A stretch of DNA of 64,000 bases from Rhodoplanes sp046000175 (GTDB taxonomy: Bacteria; Pseudomonadota; Alphaproteobacteria; Rhizobiales; Xanthobacteraceae): contig NZ_JBEOMB010000100.1 of the NCBI RefSeq assembly GCF_046000175.1, forward strand, positions 1-64,000, in the 5' to 3' direction. Both the position numbers and the translations under genes were made by a program. This document shows, piece after piece, positions 52,473 through 62,152 of this stretch. The notes under the pieces are model-generated. The model did no database searches and was not told the origin of the DNA. It saw only the letters and a program-made list of their open reading frames with translations. Positions within the stretch are counted from its first letter, which is position 1; each line of letters opens with the position of its first letter.

Positions 52473-54306
52473 CGTCGCGCTTCCGACCACCCGCACCGTC
52501 GACATCGCTTCGGACGCCGCCAAGGCCCGGATCCGCGCCCGCTACCGGGCCGAGGCGCGGTTCCGCGCCTACGGGATCGGCGCCATCGTCCTGACCGCGG
52601 TGTTCCTGCTCGTCGTGCTCGCCGACATCGTGGCGAAGGGCCTGCCGGCCTTCACCCAGCACGTGCTGGAGATGGAGGTGATGGTCGACCGCAGCGAGAT
52701 CGACCCGCAGAACACCGGGGATCCGGCCGTGATCCGGGCCGGCGACTTCCAGCTCCTGGTGCGCAACGCGCTGCGGGCGCAGTTCCCGGAGGTGACCAGC
52801 CGGCTCGGCCGCCGCGCCCTCGACGGCATCCTCTCCTCGGGCGCCGGCGACGAGCTGCGCCGCCGCGTCCTCGCCGACCCGTCGCTGATCGGCAAGACCG
52901 TCAAGGTGCCGGTGCTGGTCTCCGACGACGCCGACCTCTATTTCAAGGGCATCGGCACCCGGATCGAGCGCACGCCCGGCCGCGGCACGCTGACGGTCTC
53001 CGGCACCACCGGCGAGGTGACGCTGAGCTCGACCGCCGACGACTTCGCCGCGACCCTCGCGGTCGTCAAGCGCGCCCTGTCGGCCCAGGCCCGCACGGCC
53101 CGCACCGAGGCGGCCCGCCTGCGGACCATCGTCCAGTCGATCGAGGGGAGCCGCGCCGCCGCCGAGCGCGACCTCGCCGCCGCCCGCACCGCCGGCAACG
53201 CAGCCCAGATCGCCGCCGCCGAGCGGCGGCTCGCCGCAACGACCGAGGAGGTGACGAGCCTCTCGGCCCGAATGACCGAGCTGACCAACACGGCCGCCGC
53301 CCTCCAGACGCGCTTCGAGGCGACCGCGGCCGAGGAGCCGCTCGACACCACGGTGCCGAGCCTGCTGGTCGCCGTCGACGGCGGTCTCGTCAAGCTCGGC
53401 CGCATCGGCGCGAGCGCCGCCGCCGGCGAGGTGCTGCTGCCGCTCGCCTCCGGCGCCGCGGCGCGGCCCGGCGACTGGCAGCTCGTCACCTATCTGACGC
53501 CGGCGACCAATCGCAAGGTCTCCGACCAGGAGGTCGCTTGGCTGGAGGCGCTGCGCGACCGCGGCATGGTGGAGAACCGCTTCAACACCATGTTCTTCAC
53601 GGCCGGCGACAGCCGCGAGCCGGAGCTCGCCGGCATCCGCGGTGCGCTGGTCGGCTCGGCCCTGACCCTCCTGGTCACGCTCGTGCTGTGCCTGCCGATC
53701 GGCGTCGCCGCCGCCATCTATCTCGAGGAGTTCGCGCCGAAGAACCGGCTCACCGAGATCATCGAGGTGAACATCAACAACCTCGCCGCGGTGCCATCGA
53801 TCGTGTTCGGCCTGCTCGGCCTCGCCGTGTTCCTCAGCTTCTTCGGGTTGCCCCGCTCGGCCCCGCTGGTCGGCGGCCTGGTGCTGGCGCTGCTCGTGCT
53901 GCCGACCATCATCATCGCGTCGCGGGCCGCCATCAAGGCGGTGCCGCCGTCGATCAAGGAGGCGGCACTCGGCGTCGGCGCATCGCACCAGCAGGCGGTG
54001 TTCCACCATGTCCTGCCGCTGGCGATGCCGGGCATCATGACCGGCACCATCATCGGCATGGCGCACGCGCTCGGCGAGACCGCACCGCTGCTGATGATCG
54101 GCATGGTGGCGTTCATCGTCGAGCCGGCGACCAGCATCACGGACGCGGCGACGGTGCTGCCGGTCCAGATCTATCTGTGGTCCGACCTGCCCGAGATCGC
54201 CTTCCAGGCGAAGACGGCGGCCGCCATCATGGTTCTGCTCGTGTTCCTGTTCGTCATGAACGGGGCGGCGATCCTGCTGCGCAAGCGGTTCGAGCGCCGG
54301 TGGTGA
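52465..54306 (+). CDS. pstA: Phosphate ABC transporter permease PstA with DUF3333 extension and coiled coil
   Basis: 613 residues, about twice E. coli PstA (296). One N-terminal span (about 31-54), then a large outward-facing DUF3333 region. Within it, residues about 200-290 are a strongly heptad-like coiled coil (VVKRALSAQARTARTEAARL; AAERDLAAARTAGNAAQIAA; EEVTSLSARMTELTNTAAAL). The permease core (about 395-613) carries AVPPSIKEAALGVGASHQQAVFHHVLPLAMPGIMTG. Translationally coupled to pstC. Confidence 0.93.
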   Translation: MTDVALPTTRTVDIASDAAKARIRARYRAEARFRAYGIGAIVLTAVFLLVVLADIVAKGLPAFTQHVLEMEVMVDRSEIDPQNTGDPAVIRAGDFQLLVRNALRAQFPEVTSRLGRRALDGILSSGAGDELRRRVLADPSLIGKTVKVPVLVSDDADLYFKGIGTRIERTPGRGTLTVSGTTGEVTLSSTADDFAATLAVVKRALSAQARTARTEAARLRTIVQSIEGSRAAAERDLAAARTAGNAAQIAAAERRLAATTEEVTSLSARMTELTNTAAALQTRFEATAAEEPLDTTVPSLLVAVDGGLVKLGRIGASAAAGEVLLPLASGAAARPGDWQLVTYLTPATNRKVSDQEVAWLEALRDRGMVENRFNTMFFTAGDSREPELAGIRGALVGSALTLLVTLVLCLPIGVAAAIYLEEFAPKNRLTEIIEVNINNLAAVPSIVFGLLGLAVFLSFFGLPRSAPLVGGLVLALLVLPTIIIASRAAIKAVPPSIKEAALGVGASHQQAVFHHVLPLAMPGIMTGTIIGMAHALGETAPLLMIGMVAFIVEPATSITDAATVLPVQIYLWSDLPEIAFQAKTAAAIMVLLVFLFVMNGAAILLRKRFERRW

Positions 54307-54330
54307 TCAGGTGACAGGGAGTCCCGCCCG

Positions 54331-55152
<822 letters not shown>

Positions 55153-55211
55153 CCGCCGTGGCGGCGGACGAAGACGACGACCGAGAAACCGACGTTCCGG
55201 AGAATCCCCCG

Positions 55212-55925
55212 ATGGGCGAACATACCCACAAGGCCTTCGACACCGACCTGCAGGATCTCGCCCGCATGGTCGCCGAGATGGGCGGCATGGCGGAGCAGCA
55301 GATCTCCGACGCCACCGAGGCGCTCGACCGCCGCGATCTCGCGGCCGCCCAGCTCGTGGTCGCCGCCGACTCGCGCATCGACGCGCTGCAGCGCGAGATC
55401 GAGGCCAAGGCGGTGCTCACCATCACGCGCCGCCAGCCGATGGCGGTCGACCTGCGCGACATCGTCGCGGCGATGCGCATCTCCAACGATCTCGAGCGGA
55501 TCGGCGACCTCGCCAAGAACATCGCCAAGCGGGTCGTCGTGCTCGATCACGAGTTCCGCGCCCAGCAGGTGATGCGCGGCGTCCAGCACATGACCGAGCT
55601 GGTGCTGTCGCAGATCAAGGACGTGCTCGACGCCTACGCGCGGCGCGACCTGCAGAAGGCGGTCGCCGTGTGGCGGGCCGACGAGGAGATCGACGCCGTC
55701 AACAACTCGCTGTTCCGCGAGCTCCTCACCTACATGATGGAGGATCCGCGCAACATCGGCATCTGCATCCACCTCCTGTTCTGCGCCAAGAACATCGAGC
55801 GGATGGGCGATCACGCCACCAACATCGCCGAGTCGGTCTACTACATGATCGAGGGCAAGTCGCTCCTCGACGAGCGCCCGAAGAGCGACACGACGTCGAG
55901 CACCGTGGTTCCGTTCGACGCCTGA
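55212..55925 (+). CDS. phoU: Phosphate transport regulator PhoU
   Basis: 237-residue two-repeat helical-bundle protein that links PstSCAB to PhoR. It contains the metal-binding motif twice: RISNDLERIGDLAKNIAKR and CAKNIERMGDHATNIAESVY. The standard start MGEHTHKAFDTDL is at 55212; a GTG at 55149 overlapping the pstB stop (GTGA) gives a possible 21-residue longer form. Confidence 0.95.
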   Translation: MGEHTHKAFDTDLQDLARMVAEMGGMAEQQISDATEALDRRDLAAAQLVVAADSRIDALQREIEAKAVLTITRRQPMAVDLRDIVAAMRISNDLERIGDLAKNIAKRVVVLDHEFRAQQVMRGVQHMTELVLSQIKDVLDAYARRDLQKAVAVWRADEEIDAVNNSLFRELLTYMMEDPRNIGICIHLLFCAKNIERMGDHATNIAESVYYMIEGKSLLDERPKSDTTSSTVVPFDA

Positions 55926-55981
55926 CGGACACGCGCCTCCGCCGCCGGGCGACCGCTATTCCCGAGAGGACCTTGAAGCCG

Positions 55982-56686
55982 ATGGCCGCGCGCATTCTGA
56001 TCGTCGAGGACGAGGAGCCGCTGACGCTGCTCCTGCGCTACAATCTCGAGGCCGAGGGCTACGCGGTCGACGCCGCCGGCCGCGGCGACGACGCCGATCT
56101 CCGTCTCAAGGAGAGCCCCCCGGATCTCGCCATCGTCGACTGGATGCTGCCCGGCCTGTCCGGCATCGAGCTGATCAGGCGGTTGCGCGCCCGCACCGAG
56201 ACGCAGCAGCTCCCGGTGATCATGCTCACGGCGCGCGGCGAGGAGGGCGAGCGGGTGCGCGGCCTCGCCACCGGCGCCGACGACTACATCGTCAAGCCGT
56301 TCTCGGTGCCGGAGCTGCTCGCCCGCATCCGCGCGCTGCTCCGCCGCACCAAGCCGGAGCGGGTCGCGTCGGTGCTGACCGCCGGCGACATCGAGCTCAA
56401 CCGCGACAAGAAGCGGGTGGCGCGGGCGGGGCGTGACGTGCCGCTCGGCCCGACCGAGTTCCGTCTGCTCGAGTTCCTGATGGAGAACCCGGGCCGCGTT
56501 TTTTCACGCGAGCAGCTTCTCGATCGGGTGTGGGGCCGCGACGTCTATATCGACGAGCGCACCGTCGACGTGCATGTCGGCCGGCTGCGCAAGGCGCTCA
56601 ATCGCGGCCAGCGTTCCGACCCGATCCGCACCGTGCGGGGCGCCGGCTACGCCCTCAACGACCGCTACGGCGGCGCCGAGGCGTGA
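55982..56686 (+). CDS. phoB: Phosphate regulon response regulator PhoB
   Basis: 234-residue OmpR-type regulator. Receiver domain with Asp10/Glu11, phospho-acceptor Asp53 (IVDWMLPGLSG) and Lys105 (DDYIVKPFSVPEL); C-terminal winged helix from about 135 (LGPTEFRLLEFLMENPGRVFSREQLLDRVWGRDVYIDERTVDVHVGRLRKAL). Binds Pho boxes such as that at 49606. The last gene of the cluster; its stop codon lies in a 14-bp tandem repeat. Confidence 0.96.
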   Translation: MAARILIVEDEEPLTLLLRYNLEAEGYAVDAAGRGDDADLRLKESPPDLAIVDWMLPGLSGIELIRRLRARTETQQLPVIMLTARGEEGERVRGLATGADDYIVKPFSVPELLARIRALLRRTKPERVASVLTAGDIELNRDKKRVARAGRDVPLGPTEFRLLEFLMENPGRVFSREQLLDRVWGRDVYIDERTVDVHVGRLRKALNRGQRSDPIRTVRGAGYALNDRYGGAEA

Positions 56687-56737
56687 CGCCCAGGGCGTGA
56701 TACCTGCGACGTGATACCTGCGGCGTGACACCGCGAG
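56682..56737. repeat. Four 14-bp tandem repeats at the phoB 3' end
   Basis: CGTGACGCCCAGGG, CGTGATACCTGCGA, CGTGATACCTGCGG, CGTGACACCGCGAG in direct head-to-tail order. The first contains the phoB stop; the middle two differ at one base. The rest of the gap to gcrA (to 56962) shows nothing else. Confidence 0.75.
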
Positions 56738-56962
56738 CGGCGGCGCGAGCCGCCGCAGCTCACCGGCTCGAATGCCTCGCGGGGCACTCGCGAACGGCGT
56801 GCGCCCCCGACATCGCGCGGAATGCATCGGCGACATGGCCGGACTGCGGGGCCGCAGGCCGCCGCGCGATCCCGCAACGACGTCATCCGGCGCACACCGT
56901 CTCGTCGTCCGGCGCAGGGCGTTTCGGCGGCCGGCTGGGCCGGACGCCGTTCTCGTCGCGGA

Positions 56963-57463
56963 TCAGATCCGCCCGAGGCGCTTGTCGCGGCGCCGGTCGA
57001 CCGGCTGATAGGCGATCCGCGCGTGGTAGCCGCAATAGGGCAGCCCCTCGCTGGTCCGGCCGCCGCAGAAGAAGAAGTCGGTCGAGCCGGGATCGCCGAC
57101 CGGCCAGCGGCACTTGCCCTCGCCGAGCTCGAGCAGCGTGCAGCGCTGGCCCATCGGCACCACATTGGCGACCGCCTCGACCTCCTGCTCGTACTCGACC
57201 TCGTAGACGGGGGCGCGCGCCAGCGCCGTGTTGCCGCGCATCGCCGGCCGCGCGACGCGCAGCACCGGCGCCGCCGCGCGCGGCTTCCTGGCCCGCGGCA
57301 CCGCCGCCGCGGGACTCTTGGCGCGCCCGGACAGGCCCAGCCGGTGAACCTTACCGATCACCGCATTGCGTGTGATTCCACCGAGCTCGACGGCGATCTG
57401 GCTCGCTGAGAGACCGTCGTTCCAAAGCTTCTTGAGAAGTTCCACGCGCTCGTCGGTCCACAT
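56963..57463 (-). CDS. gcrA: GcrA cell-cycle regulator
   Basis: 166-residue alphaproteobacterial regulator that binds sigma-70 RNA polymerase and CcrM-methylated GANTC promoters. N-terminal DNA-binding helices MWTDERVELLKKLWNDGLSASQIAVELGG-ITRNAVIGKVHRLGLSGR, then a disordered Ala/Pro/Arg linker, and the C-terminal polymerase-binding domain RCTLLELGEGKCRWPVGDPGSTDFFFCGG...GLPYCGYHARIAYQP. The start at 57463 (MWTDERV) is the family start. Six GANTC sites lie upstream. Confidence 0.96.
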   Translation of the reverse strand: MWTDERVELLKKLWNDGLSASQIAVELGGITRNAVIGKVHRLGLSGRAKSPAAAVPRARKPRAAAPVLRVARPAMRGNTALARAPVYEVEYEQEVEAVANVVPMGQRCTLLELGEGKCRWPVGDPGSTDFFFCGGRTSEGLPYCGYHARIAYQPVDRRRDKRLGRI

Positions 57464-57502
57464 GTGTTCCTCTTCGCCCCGTGGCGCGAGATCACTCTCG
57501 TC

Positions 57503-57808
57503 GAATCCGTCATCGCCGCGCGGCGGTGCCTCTCCACCGGCGGGTACGCAGGAACAGACGTGAAACTTAGAGAGCAGTCCGCCGCACGAGATGTCGTATG
57601 ATAGCGAAGAAAACGCTACAATATCGCGCGAGTCCCCCGCAAGAGTCCCCAGTATTGCATCCACAATTCATGGCCCTTTCGAGTCCGTACGTGCGATGAC
57701 GGATGCGGCGCGTCCGGTTGACACCGGGCGGCCCGGACCTAAAATGTACCGTCCGTGCCGCCCCCGAGGCGGCACGATTCATTTCGTGGGCCGCTCGATT
57801 CACGAGTC
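57503..57808. promoter_or_regulatory. Six GANTC sites in the gcrA-argD intergenic region
   Basis: GAATC at 57503, GAGTC at 57630, 57643 and 57681, GATTC at 57797, GAGTC at 57804. These are CcrM methylation sites; clustering in the divergent promoters of gcrA and argD suggests cell-cycle control. No gene is supportable in 57464-57826. Confidence 0.6.
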
Positions 57809-57826
57809 GCCATAAGAAGTTCGGCC

Positions 57827-59047
57827 ATGTCGCATCTGCTGCCGACCTACGCGCGCGCTGACCTCGCCTTCGAGCGAGGCGAGGGCGCGTGGCTCGTCTC
57901 CACCACGGGCGAGCGCTACCTCGATTGTCACTGCGGCGTCGCCGTGAACGCCCTCGGCCACGCCCATCCGGTGCTGGTCGACGCGCTCAAGGCGCAGGCC
58001 GAGAAGGTGTGGCACGTCTCCAACCTGTTCCGCGTGCCCGACGCCGAGCGCCTCGCGGCGCGCCTGTGCGCGGCGAGCTTCGCGGACCTGGTGTTCTTCT
58101 GCAATTCCGGCGCCGAGGCGATGGAAGGCGCGATCAAGGTCGCGCGCAAGTACCACGCGGCGAACGGCGCGCCGGAGCGCGACCGCATCGTCACGTTCGA
58201 GGGCGCCTTCCACGGCCGCACGCTGGCGACGCTCGCGGCCGGCGGCCAGAAGAAATACATGGAGGGCTTCGGCCCGCCGCCCGGCGGCTTCGATCAGGTG
58301 CCCTACGGCGATCTCGACGCCGTGAAGGCGGCGATCGGCCCGCAGACGGCGGCGATCCTGGTCGAGGCCGTGCAGGGCGAGGGCGGCGTGCGGGTCGGCA
58401 CCCCGCAGTTCCTCCGCGGCCTGCGCGAGATCTGCGACCAGAACGGCCTCCTCCTGGTGTTCGACGAGGTGCAGACCGGCATGGGCCGCACCGGCCCGCT
58501 GTTCGCGCATCAGGGCGTCGGCGTCACGCCCGACGTGATGGGCGTCGCCAAGGCGCTCGGCGGCGGCTTCCCGGTCGGCGCGGTGCTGTGCACGGCGGAG
58601 GCCGGCAAGGGCATGACGGTCGGCACCCACGGCTCGACCTTCGGGGGCAATCCGCTCGCGGTCGCGGCCGGCAACGCCGTGCTCGACGTGATGCTGGCGC
58701 CCGGCTTCCTGGAGGCCGCGCAGCACAAGGCGCTGCTGCTCAAGCAGCGGCTCGCCGAGGTGGTGGACCGGCATCCGACCATCGTCCGCGAGGTGCGCGG
58801 CGCGGGCCTGCTGCTCGGCCTCGCCTGCGTGGTGCCGAACAACGAGCTGATCACGGCGCTGCGCGAGGAGAAGCTCCTCGCCGTGGCCGCCGGCGATAAC
58901 GTGGTACGCATTCTGCCGCCCCTGATCATCGACGAGACCGAGATCGCCGAGGCGGTGGACCGGATCGATCGGGCCGCGACCCGTCTCGAGCGCGCCGCCG
59001 GGGCCGCGCAAGGCGTCGCGCCAAAACTCGAAGGACTGAAGGGGTGA
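57827..59047 (+). CDS. argD: Acetylornithine aminotransferase
   Basis: 406-residue class III PLP aminotransferase, step 4 of arginine synthesis. FCNSGAEAMEGAIKVARKYH, FEGAFHGRTLATLAAGG, LVFDEVQTGMGRTG (Asp213 to the pyridine N) and the PLP lysine Lys242 in DVMGVAKALGGGFPVGA. Overlaps argF by 4 bases (GTGA), a common alphaproteobacterial argD-argF operon. The start at 57827 gives MSHLLPTYARADLAF. Confidence 0.95.
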   Translation: MSHLLPTYARADLAFERGEGAWLVSTTGERYLDCHCGVAVNALGHAHPVLVDALKAQAEKVWHVSNLFRVPDAERLAARLCAASFADLVFFCNSGAEAMEGAIKVARKYHAANGAPERDRIVTFEGAFHGRTLATLAAGGQKKYMEGFGPPPGGFDQVPYGDLDAVKAAIGPQTAAILVEAVQGEGGVRVGTPQFLRGLREICDQNGLLLVFDEVQTGMGRTGPLFAHQGVGVTPDVMGVAKALGGGFPVGAVLCTAEAGKGMTVGTHGSTFGGNPLAVAAGNAVLDVMLAPGFLEAAQHKALLLKQRLAEVVDRHPTIVREVRGAGLLLGLACVVPNNELITALREEKLLAVAAGDNVVRILPPLIIDETEIAEAVDRIDRAATRLERAAGAAQGVAPKLEGLKG

Positions 59048-59967
59048 GCGGAGTTCGGCACTTTCTCGACCTGATCGACATCCCGCGGCCGGAGCTGCGG
59101 CGGATGCTCGATTCCAGCCTCGCCATGAAGGCGGCGCGCAAGGCCAATGGTCACGCGGCGCCGCTCGCCGGTAAGATGCTGGCCATGATCTTCGACCGGC
59201 CGTCGACCCGCACCCGGGTGTCGTTCGACGTGGCGATGCGCCAGCTCGGCGGCGAGACGATCGTGCTGCACGGCAACGAGCTGCAGATCGGCCGTGGCGA
59301 GACCATCGCCGACACGGCCAAGGTGCTGTCGCGCTACGTCGACGCCATCATGATCCGCACCCTCGATCACGAGAAGGTGCAGGAGCTGGCGCACGAGGCG
59401 ACCATCCCGGTGATCAACGGCCTCACCAAGCTGTCGCATCCCTGCCAGGTGATGGCCGACGTGATGACGTTCGAGGAGCATCGCGGGCCGATCCGCGGCA
59501 AGCGCGTCGCCTGGATGGGCGACGCCTCCAACGTGCTGACCTCGTGGATGCACGCGGCCGAGCGCTTCGACTTCGAGCTCGCCATCGCGACGCCGCCCGA
59601 GCTGGCGCCCAAGCCGGCACTGGTCGACTGGGTGAAGCAGTCGGGCGCCGCGATCCGGATCGGCACCGATCCGGACGCGGCGGTGGCCGGCGCCGAATGC
59701 GTGCTCACCGACATGTGGGTGTCGATGGGCGACGAGGACGGCGCCCGCCGTCACAACCTGCTCAAGCCCTACCAGGTGAACGAGCGGCTGATGGCCAAGG
59801 CGGCCCCGGGGGCGGTGTTCATGCACTGCCTGCCCGCGCATCGCGGCGAGGAGGTCACGGCCGGCGTCATGGACGGACCGCAGTCGGTCGTCTTCGACGA
59901 GGCCGAGAACCGCCTGCACGCCCAGAAGGGCATCCTGGCCTGGTGCTTCCAAGCCGCCGTCCAGTGA
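59044..59967 (+). CDS. argF: Ornithine carbamoyltransferase
   Basis: 307-residue enzyme making citrulline from ornithine and carbamoyl phosphate. Carbamoyl-phosphate site RPSTRTRVSF (52-61), HPCQVMAD (132-139) and the ornithine site HCLPAHRGEE. It begins with GTG at 59044, overlapping the argD stop. Usual length. A perfect 12-bp hairpin follows at 59997. Confidence 0.97.
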   Translation: MSGVRHFLDLIDIPRPELRRMLDSSLAMKAARKANGHAAPLAGKMLAMIFDRPSTRTRVSFDVAMRQLGGETIVLHGNELQIGRGETIADTAKVLSRYVDAIMIRTLDHEKVQELAHEATIPVINGLTKLSHPCQVMADVMTFEEHRGPIRGKRVAWMGDASNVLTSWMHAAERFDFELAIATPPELAPKPALVDWVKQSGAAIRIGTDPDAAVAGAECVLTDMWVSMGDEDGARRHNLLKPYQVNERLMAKAAPGAVFMHCLPAHRGEEVTAGVMDGPQSVVFDEAENRLHAQKGILAWCFQAAVQ

Positions 59968-59996
59968 CTATCTGAGGACGGATGCGGTCGTCGCGA

Positions 59997-60023
59997 ACGG
60001 CCGGCGGGCCTCCCGCCGGCCGT
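59997..60023 (+). terminator. Hairpin between argF and hslO
   Basis: ACGGCCGGCGGG-CCT-CCCGCCGGCCGT, a perfect 12-bp stem without a T-run, 29 bases after the argF stop. Confidence 0.5.
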
Positions 60024-60059
60024 CGTCGTGCGTTCGCACACGTCATCCGAAGGATCCCG

Positions 60060-61058
60060 ATGAGCCAGATCAGCATTCCGTCCCGCGCGCCCGGCGAAGT
60101 CCCGCACGACGACACCGTCGTCCCGTTCGAGGTCGCGGCGCTCGACGTGCGCGGCCGCACCGTGCGGCTCGGCCCGATGGTCGACGAGATCCTGTCCCGC
60201 CACGCCTACCCGACCGTGGTGTCGCGCCTGCTCGGCGAGGCGATCGTGCTGACCGTGCTGCTCGGCTCGTCGCTCAAGTTCGAGGGCCGCTTCATCCTGC
60301 AGACGAAGACCGACGGGCCGGTGCGCATGCTCGTGGTCGATTGGCGCAGCCCCGGCAAGGTGCGGGCCTACGCCCAGTTCGACGCGGACGCGGTGGCGGC
60401 GCTGACCAGCCCGACCGACGCCGACCTGCTCGGGCGCGGCCATCTCGCCATGACGATCGACCAGGGTGCCGACATGAACCGCTACCAGGGCCTCGTCGCG
60501 CTCGGCGGCGGCAGCCTGGAAGAGGCGGCGCACGAGTATTTCCTGCGCTCGGAGCAGATCCCGACCCGGGTGCGGCTCGCGGTCGCCGAGGAGTTCTCGG
60601 CGGCGGCCGGTGGCGCGCAGCGGCGATGGCGGGCCGGCGGCCTGATGCTGCAGTTCCTGCCGAAGTCGCAGGAGCGCCAGCGGGTCGCCGATCTCCATCC
60701 CGGCGATGCGCCGGAGGGCACGGCGCCGCACGAGGTGCCCGAGGACGACGCCTGGGTCGAGGGTCAGGCCCTGGTCGCGACCGTCGAGGATGTCGAGCTG
60801 CTCGACCCGGCGCTGTCGACCGAGCGGCTGCTGTTCCGGCTCTTCCACGAGCACGGCGTGCGGGTGTTCCGCGCCGTCGACGTGGAAGCCCAATGCTCGT
60901 GCTCGCGCGACAGAGTCGAGACGATCCTGAAGAGCTTCCCGGCCGCGGAGCGCGCCGCCATGGTGGAGAACGGCCGGATCGGGGTGACGTGCGAGTTCTG
61001 CAACACCCGCTACGAGTTCGATCCTGCGAGCGTGGTCGGACCGGAGGACGTGGGGTGA
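60060..61058 (+). CDS. hslO: Hsp33 redox-regulated chaperone
   Basis: 332-residue holdase activated by oxidation. The N-terminal substrate-binding domain has FILQTKTDGPVRMLVVDWRSPGKVRAYAQFD and LGRGHLAMTIDQGADMNRYQGLVAL; the C-terminal zinc switch has CSCSRDR and CEFCNTRYEFDP, the CxC...CxxC set. A longer alphaproteobacterial form with an acidic N-terminal about 30 residues. It follows argF by 92 bp and may share its promoter. Confidence 0.95.
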   Translation: MSQISIPSRAPGEVPHDDTVVPFEVAALDVRGRTVRLGPMVDEILSRHAYPTVVSRLLGEAIVLTVLLGSSLKFEGRFILQTKTDGPVRMLVVDWRSPGKVRAYAQFDADAVAALTSPTDADLLGRGHLAMTIDQGADMNRYQGLVALGGGSLEEAAHEYFLRSEQIPTRVRLAVAEEFSAAAGGAQRRWRAGGLMLQFLPKSQERQRVADLHPGDAPEGTAPHEVPEDDAWVEGQALVATVEDVELLDPALSTERLLFRLFHEHGVRVFRAVDVEAQCSCSRDRVETILKSFPAAERAAMVENGRIGVTCEFCNTRYEFDPASVVGPEDVG

Positions 61059-61111
61059 AGTGACAGGAGCGACGGCGCGTCTCGATGGATGCGAGCCGTG
61101 TTCCGGTCTCG

Positions 61112-61251
61112 GCGTGCCCCGGACAAGGCGCATCAAGCCGCAGGGCTGATGCGCCGCAGAGCCGGGGCCCAGAGGCGGCACGGCAACGCCTCGTCGCCTC
61201 GCCCCTGGGTCCCGGTTCGCGGCGCGTCGCGCCGCGCCCGGGACACGAGGC
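61112..61251. repeat. Intergenic palindromic repeat, family D copy 2
   Basis: GCGTGCCCCGGACAAGGCGC at the left, GCGCCCGGGACACGAGG at the right, same orientation as copy 1 at 1812-1950. About 80% alike by eye. Confidence 0.8.
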
Positions 61252-61273
61252 TGCAGTCGCCGCGGGCACCGGG

Positions 61274-61404
61274 ACCCTCTCCCTGAGGGAGAGGGCCGGC
61301 GAGCGCAGCGAGCCGGTTTGAGGGTTTACGGCGCCGTTTGAAGATCTCGGCACCCCCTCACCCGACGCGCGTTGCGCGTCGACCTCTCCCCGCAGGGGAG
61401 AGGT
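61274..61404. repeat. Intergenic repeat, family B copy 5
   Basis: ACCCTCTCCCTGAGGGAGAGGG, then TTTGAGGGTTTACGGCGCCG (the core of copy 1 reversed), and CACCCCCTCACCC...GACCTCTCCCCGCAGGGGAG. Together with family D it fills the whole 61059-61431 gap. Confidence 0.82.
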
Positions 61405-61431
61405 GAAAAAGGGGGCTGCGGCCCGATCTGA

Positions 61432-61659
61432 TCACTTGCGCGACGACAGCGCCGTCTTGCAGCCGGGCGAGAGCTTGTCGCTCTGGTCCTGCAGGCACTT
61501 GATGATGCGGCCGCCGCCCGGCTGCACGCCCTGGCAGAGCTTCTGGTAGTCGGCCTTGCAGGCGTCGCGCAGCACGGCCTGGTCCTGCGCTAAAGCCGAG
61601 GTTTGCGCGCCGGCGGCGAGCAGCACGGCGAAGCCGGTGACGGCGAGAATCGATCGCAT
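61432..61659 (-). CDS. Small exported cysteine-rich repeat protein
   Basis: 75 residues: signal peptide 1-24 (AQTSALA-QD) and one Cys-rich GLG1-type repeat with four cysteines (RDACKADYQKLCQGVQPGGG, IIKCLQDQSDKLSPGCKTAL). Such repeats in secreted alphaproteobacterial proteins have no known enzymatic role. The ATG at 61659 has GAAGAAC upstream. Confidence 0.8.
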   Translation of the reverse strand: MRSILAVTGFAVLLAAGAQTSALAQDQAVLRDACKADYQKLCQGVQPGGGRIIKCLQDQSDKLSPGCKTALSSRK

Positions 61660-61718
61660 GGTCGTTCTTCTCCTGATGAGGTCGTGCGGAGGGTCGATCG
61701 TGAGACCCGTTGCGCTGC

Positions 61719-62051
61719 TCAGCAGACGCGGACGCGGCGCATCACGTAGCGGCCGCCGGCCCACACGCGGGTCGTGCGCCAGGTGCAGTGCGGTCCCGCC
61801 ACCACGGTGCGGCTGACGCCCGCGGTCGGGACATAAGCGGGACGCGGCCCCCAGTAGCCGCCGTAGTAATAGGGGCCGGCGACCACCACGGGCGGCGGCG
61901 GCGCCGGCACGATCACGGGCGGCGGCGCCGGCTGGACGACCACGTAACGGCCGTTCTGAACGATCACGTCGGCGGCCTGCGCCGGCAGGACGGCGAGGCC
62001 GAGCAGCGCGGCCGGAAGCGCCGCGGCGAGCGTGGAGCGGAGCAGCGTCAT
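61719..62051 (-). CDS. Small exported proline/valine-rich protein, unknown function
   Basis: 110 residues. Signal peptide 1-26 (LAVLPAQA-AD); then a low-complexity run of PAPPPVIVP repeats and YYYGGYWGPRPAY; a C-terminal basic segment with two Cys (GPHCTWRTTRVWAGGRYVMRRVRVC). Not assigned to a family. Downstream of the sigma-factor operon, separated by 101 bp. Confidence 0.7.
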   Translation of the reverse strand: MTLLRSTLAAALPAALLGLAVLPAQAADVIVQNGRYVVVQPAPPPVIVPAPPPPVVVAGPYYYGGYWGPRPAYVPTAGVSRTVVAGPHCTWRTTRVWAGGRYVMRRVRVC

Positions 62052-62152
62052 GAGGGTCTCCGTGCGTGAGAACGGCGGATGCCGTTTGCTCTGCTACGGG
62101 ACGCCGCGCGGTTTCCTTCGCGACCCGACGTCGATGCGGGTCCGGTCCGTGA

